This document shows positions 63,686 to 64,000 of a DNA stretch of 64,000 nucleotides, one piece after another. Where the stretch lies: contig OX336355.1 of NCBI GenBank assembly GCA_946902875.1, forward strand, positions 11,999,347 to 12,063,346. Reading direction: 5' to 3'. The notes under the pieces were generated by a model, which was not told the origin of the DNA, made no database searches, and saw nothing but the letters and a program-made list of their open reading frames with translations. The DNA is from Nematopogon swammerdamellus (lineage: Eukaryota; Arthropoda; Insecta; Lepidoptera; Adelidae). Position 1 is the first letter of the stretch. Every line of letters begins with the position of its first letter. Position numbers and translations under genes: made by a program.

Positions 63686-64000
63686 TTTAACCGACTTCAA
63701 AAAAAGGAGGAGATTCTCAATTCGACTGTATTTTTTGTTGTTTTTTTTTTGTTACCTCAGAACTTTCGACTGGGTCAACTGATTTTGAAAATTCTTTTTT
63801 TATTTGAAATCTGGTGCTTGGTGTGGTCCCATTTCAATTTGCTCAAGATCGGATGGGAAAGCGAGGCCGAGTACATTATAAGCAAAAAATTACAAAACAA
63901 ACTGTGAAATAAAATAATATTTAAAAAATATAAAGATCGCCTTCAAAAAAGTATGAAATAAAAAAATCGAACCCTAGAGTTGAAGGCGGTGCTAAAGCAA
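63686..64000 (+). repeat. dispersed repeat G, copy 4 (runs off the right edge)
   Basis: TTTTAACCGACTTCAAAAAA-AGGAGGAGATTCTCAATTCG, GGTGTGGTCCCATTTCAATT, GATCGGATGGGAAAGCGAGG, ATCGCCTTCAAAAAAGTATG, GAACCCTAGAGTTGAAGGCG. Order of blocks agrees with copy 3. Confidence 0.8.

Larger units (their letters stand above)
55374..64000 (+). other. ss: inferred downstream intron of ss, first part
   Basis: It starts with a canonical GTCAGT donor after the bHLH exon in phase 1. No acceptor followed by a PAS-A-like reading frame is visible before the right edge, so this intron is at least 8.6 kb. It contains SINE, RTE, Helitron-like and fold-back repeats. Confidence 0.7.

Overview
The window is eukaryotic and almost certainly from an insect, most likely a moth or butterfly (Lepidoptera). 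It is AT-rich and nearly gene-free, and it is packed with short decayed transposable elements: tRNA- and 5S-headed SINEs, 3' ends of jockey-type and RTE-type retrotransposons, Helitron-like elements, Harbinger, hAT and mariner-type MITEs, and minisatellites. The order-level assignment rests on recalled resemblance of these repeats to lepidopteran ones; no search was run.

One host coding exon is convincing: 55183-55373 on the + strand. It is 191 bp with canonical AG and GT splice sites and encodes the bHLH DNA-binding domain of the aryl hydrocarbon receptor family (spineless, ss, in insects). I infer that the 55 kb to its left is a very large upstream intron (or intron plus 5' flank) and the 8.6 kb to its right is the next intron. 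No other ss exon was recognised.

Layout. 1-0.66 kb: jockey-like RT fragment running off the left edge. 0.7-9.6 kb: SINEs, a mariner-like MITE, Penelope-like remnants. 10.2-13 kb: two opposed Helitron-like copies, a GC-rich block dense in bHLH and bHLH-PAS core motifs, and a head-to-head SINE-like pair. 13.1-21.5 kb: jockey and RTE pseudogenes, a tail-to-tail SINE pair, and a Harbinger element with TAA duplications and a MADF fragment. 22-25.9 kb: the longest stretch without recognised repeats, ending in two adjacent perfect palindromes. 26-31 kb: LINE 3' ends, a Penelope-like inverted repeat, a 941-bp tandem duplication and a MITE. 31-41 kb: hAT MITE, SINEs, a 106-bp tandem repeat, nested SINEs. 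41.8-44.1 kb: a 46-bp satellite. 44.5-47.3 kb: SINE, Helitron-like and MITE copies. 47.36-50.26 kb: a 262-bp-arm palindrome, a decayed Helitron helicase and a 130-bp minisatellite side by side. 51-64 kb: SINEs, LINE tails, the ss exon and a fold-back repeat family.

No protein network can be drawn because only one host exon is present. The main biology is (i) a developmental regulator locus with giant, TE-filled introns and (ii) a modular SINE group in which at least three, perhaps four, different RNA-polymerase-III-type heads are joined to one related body.
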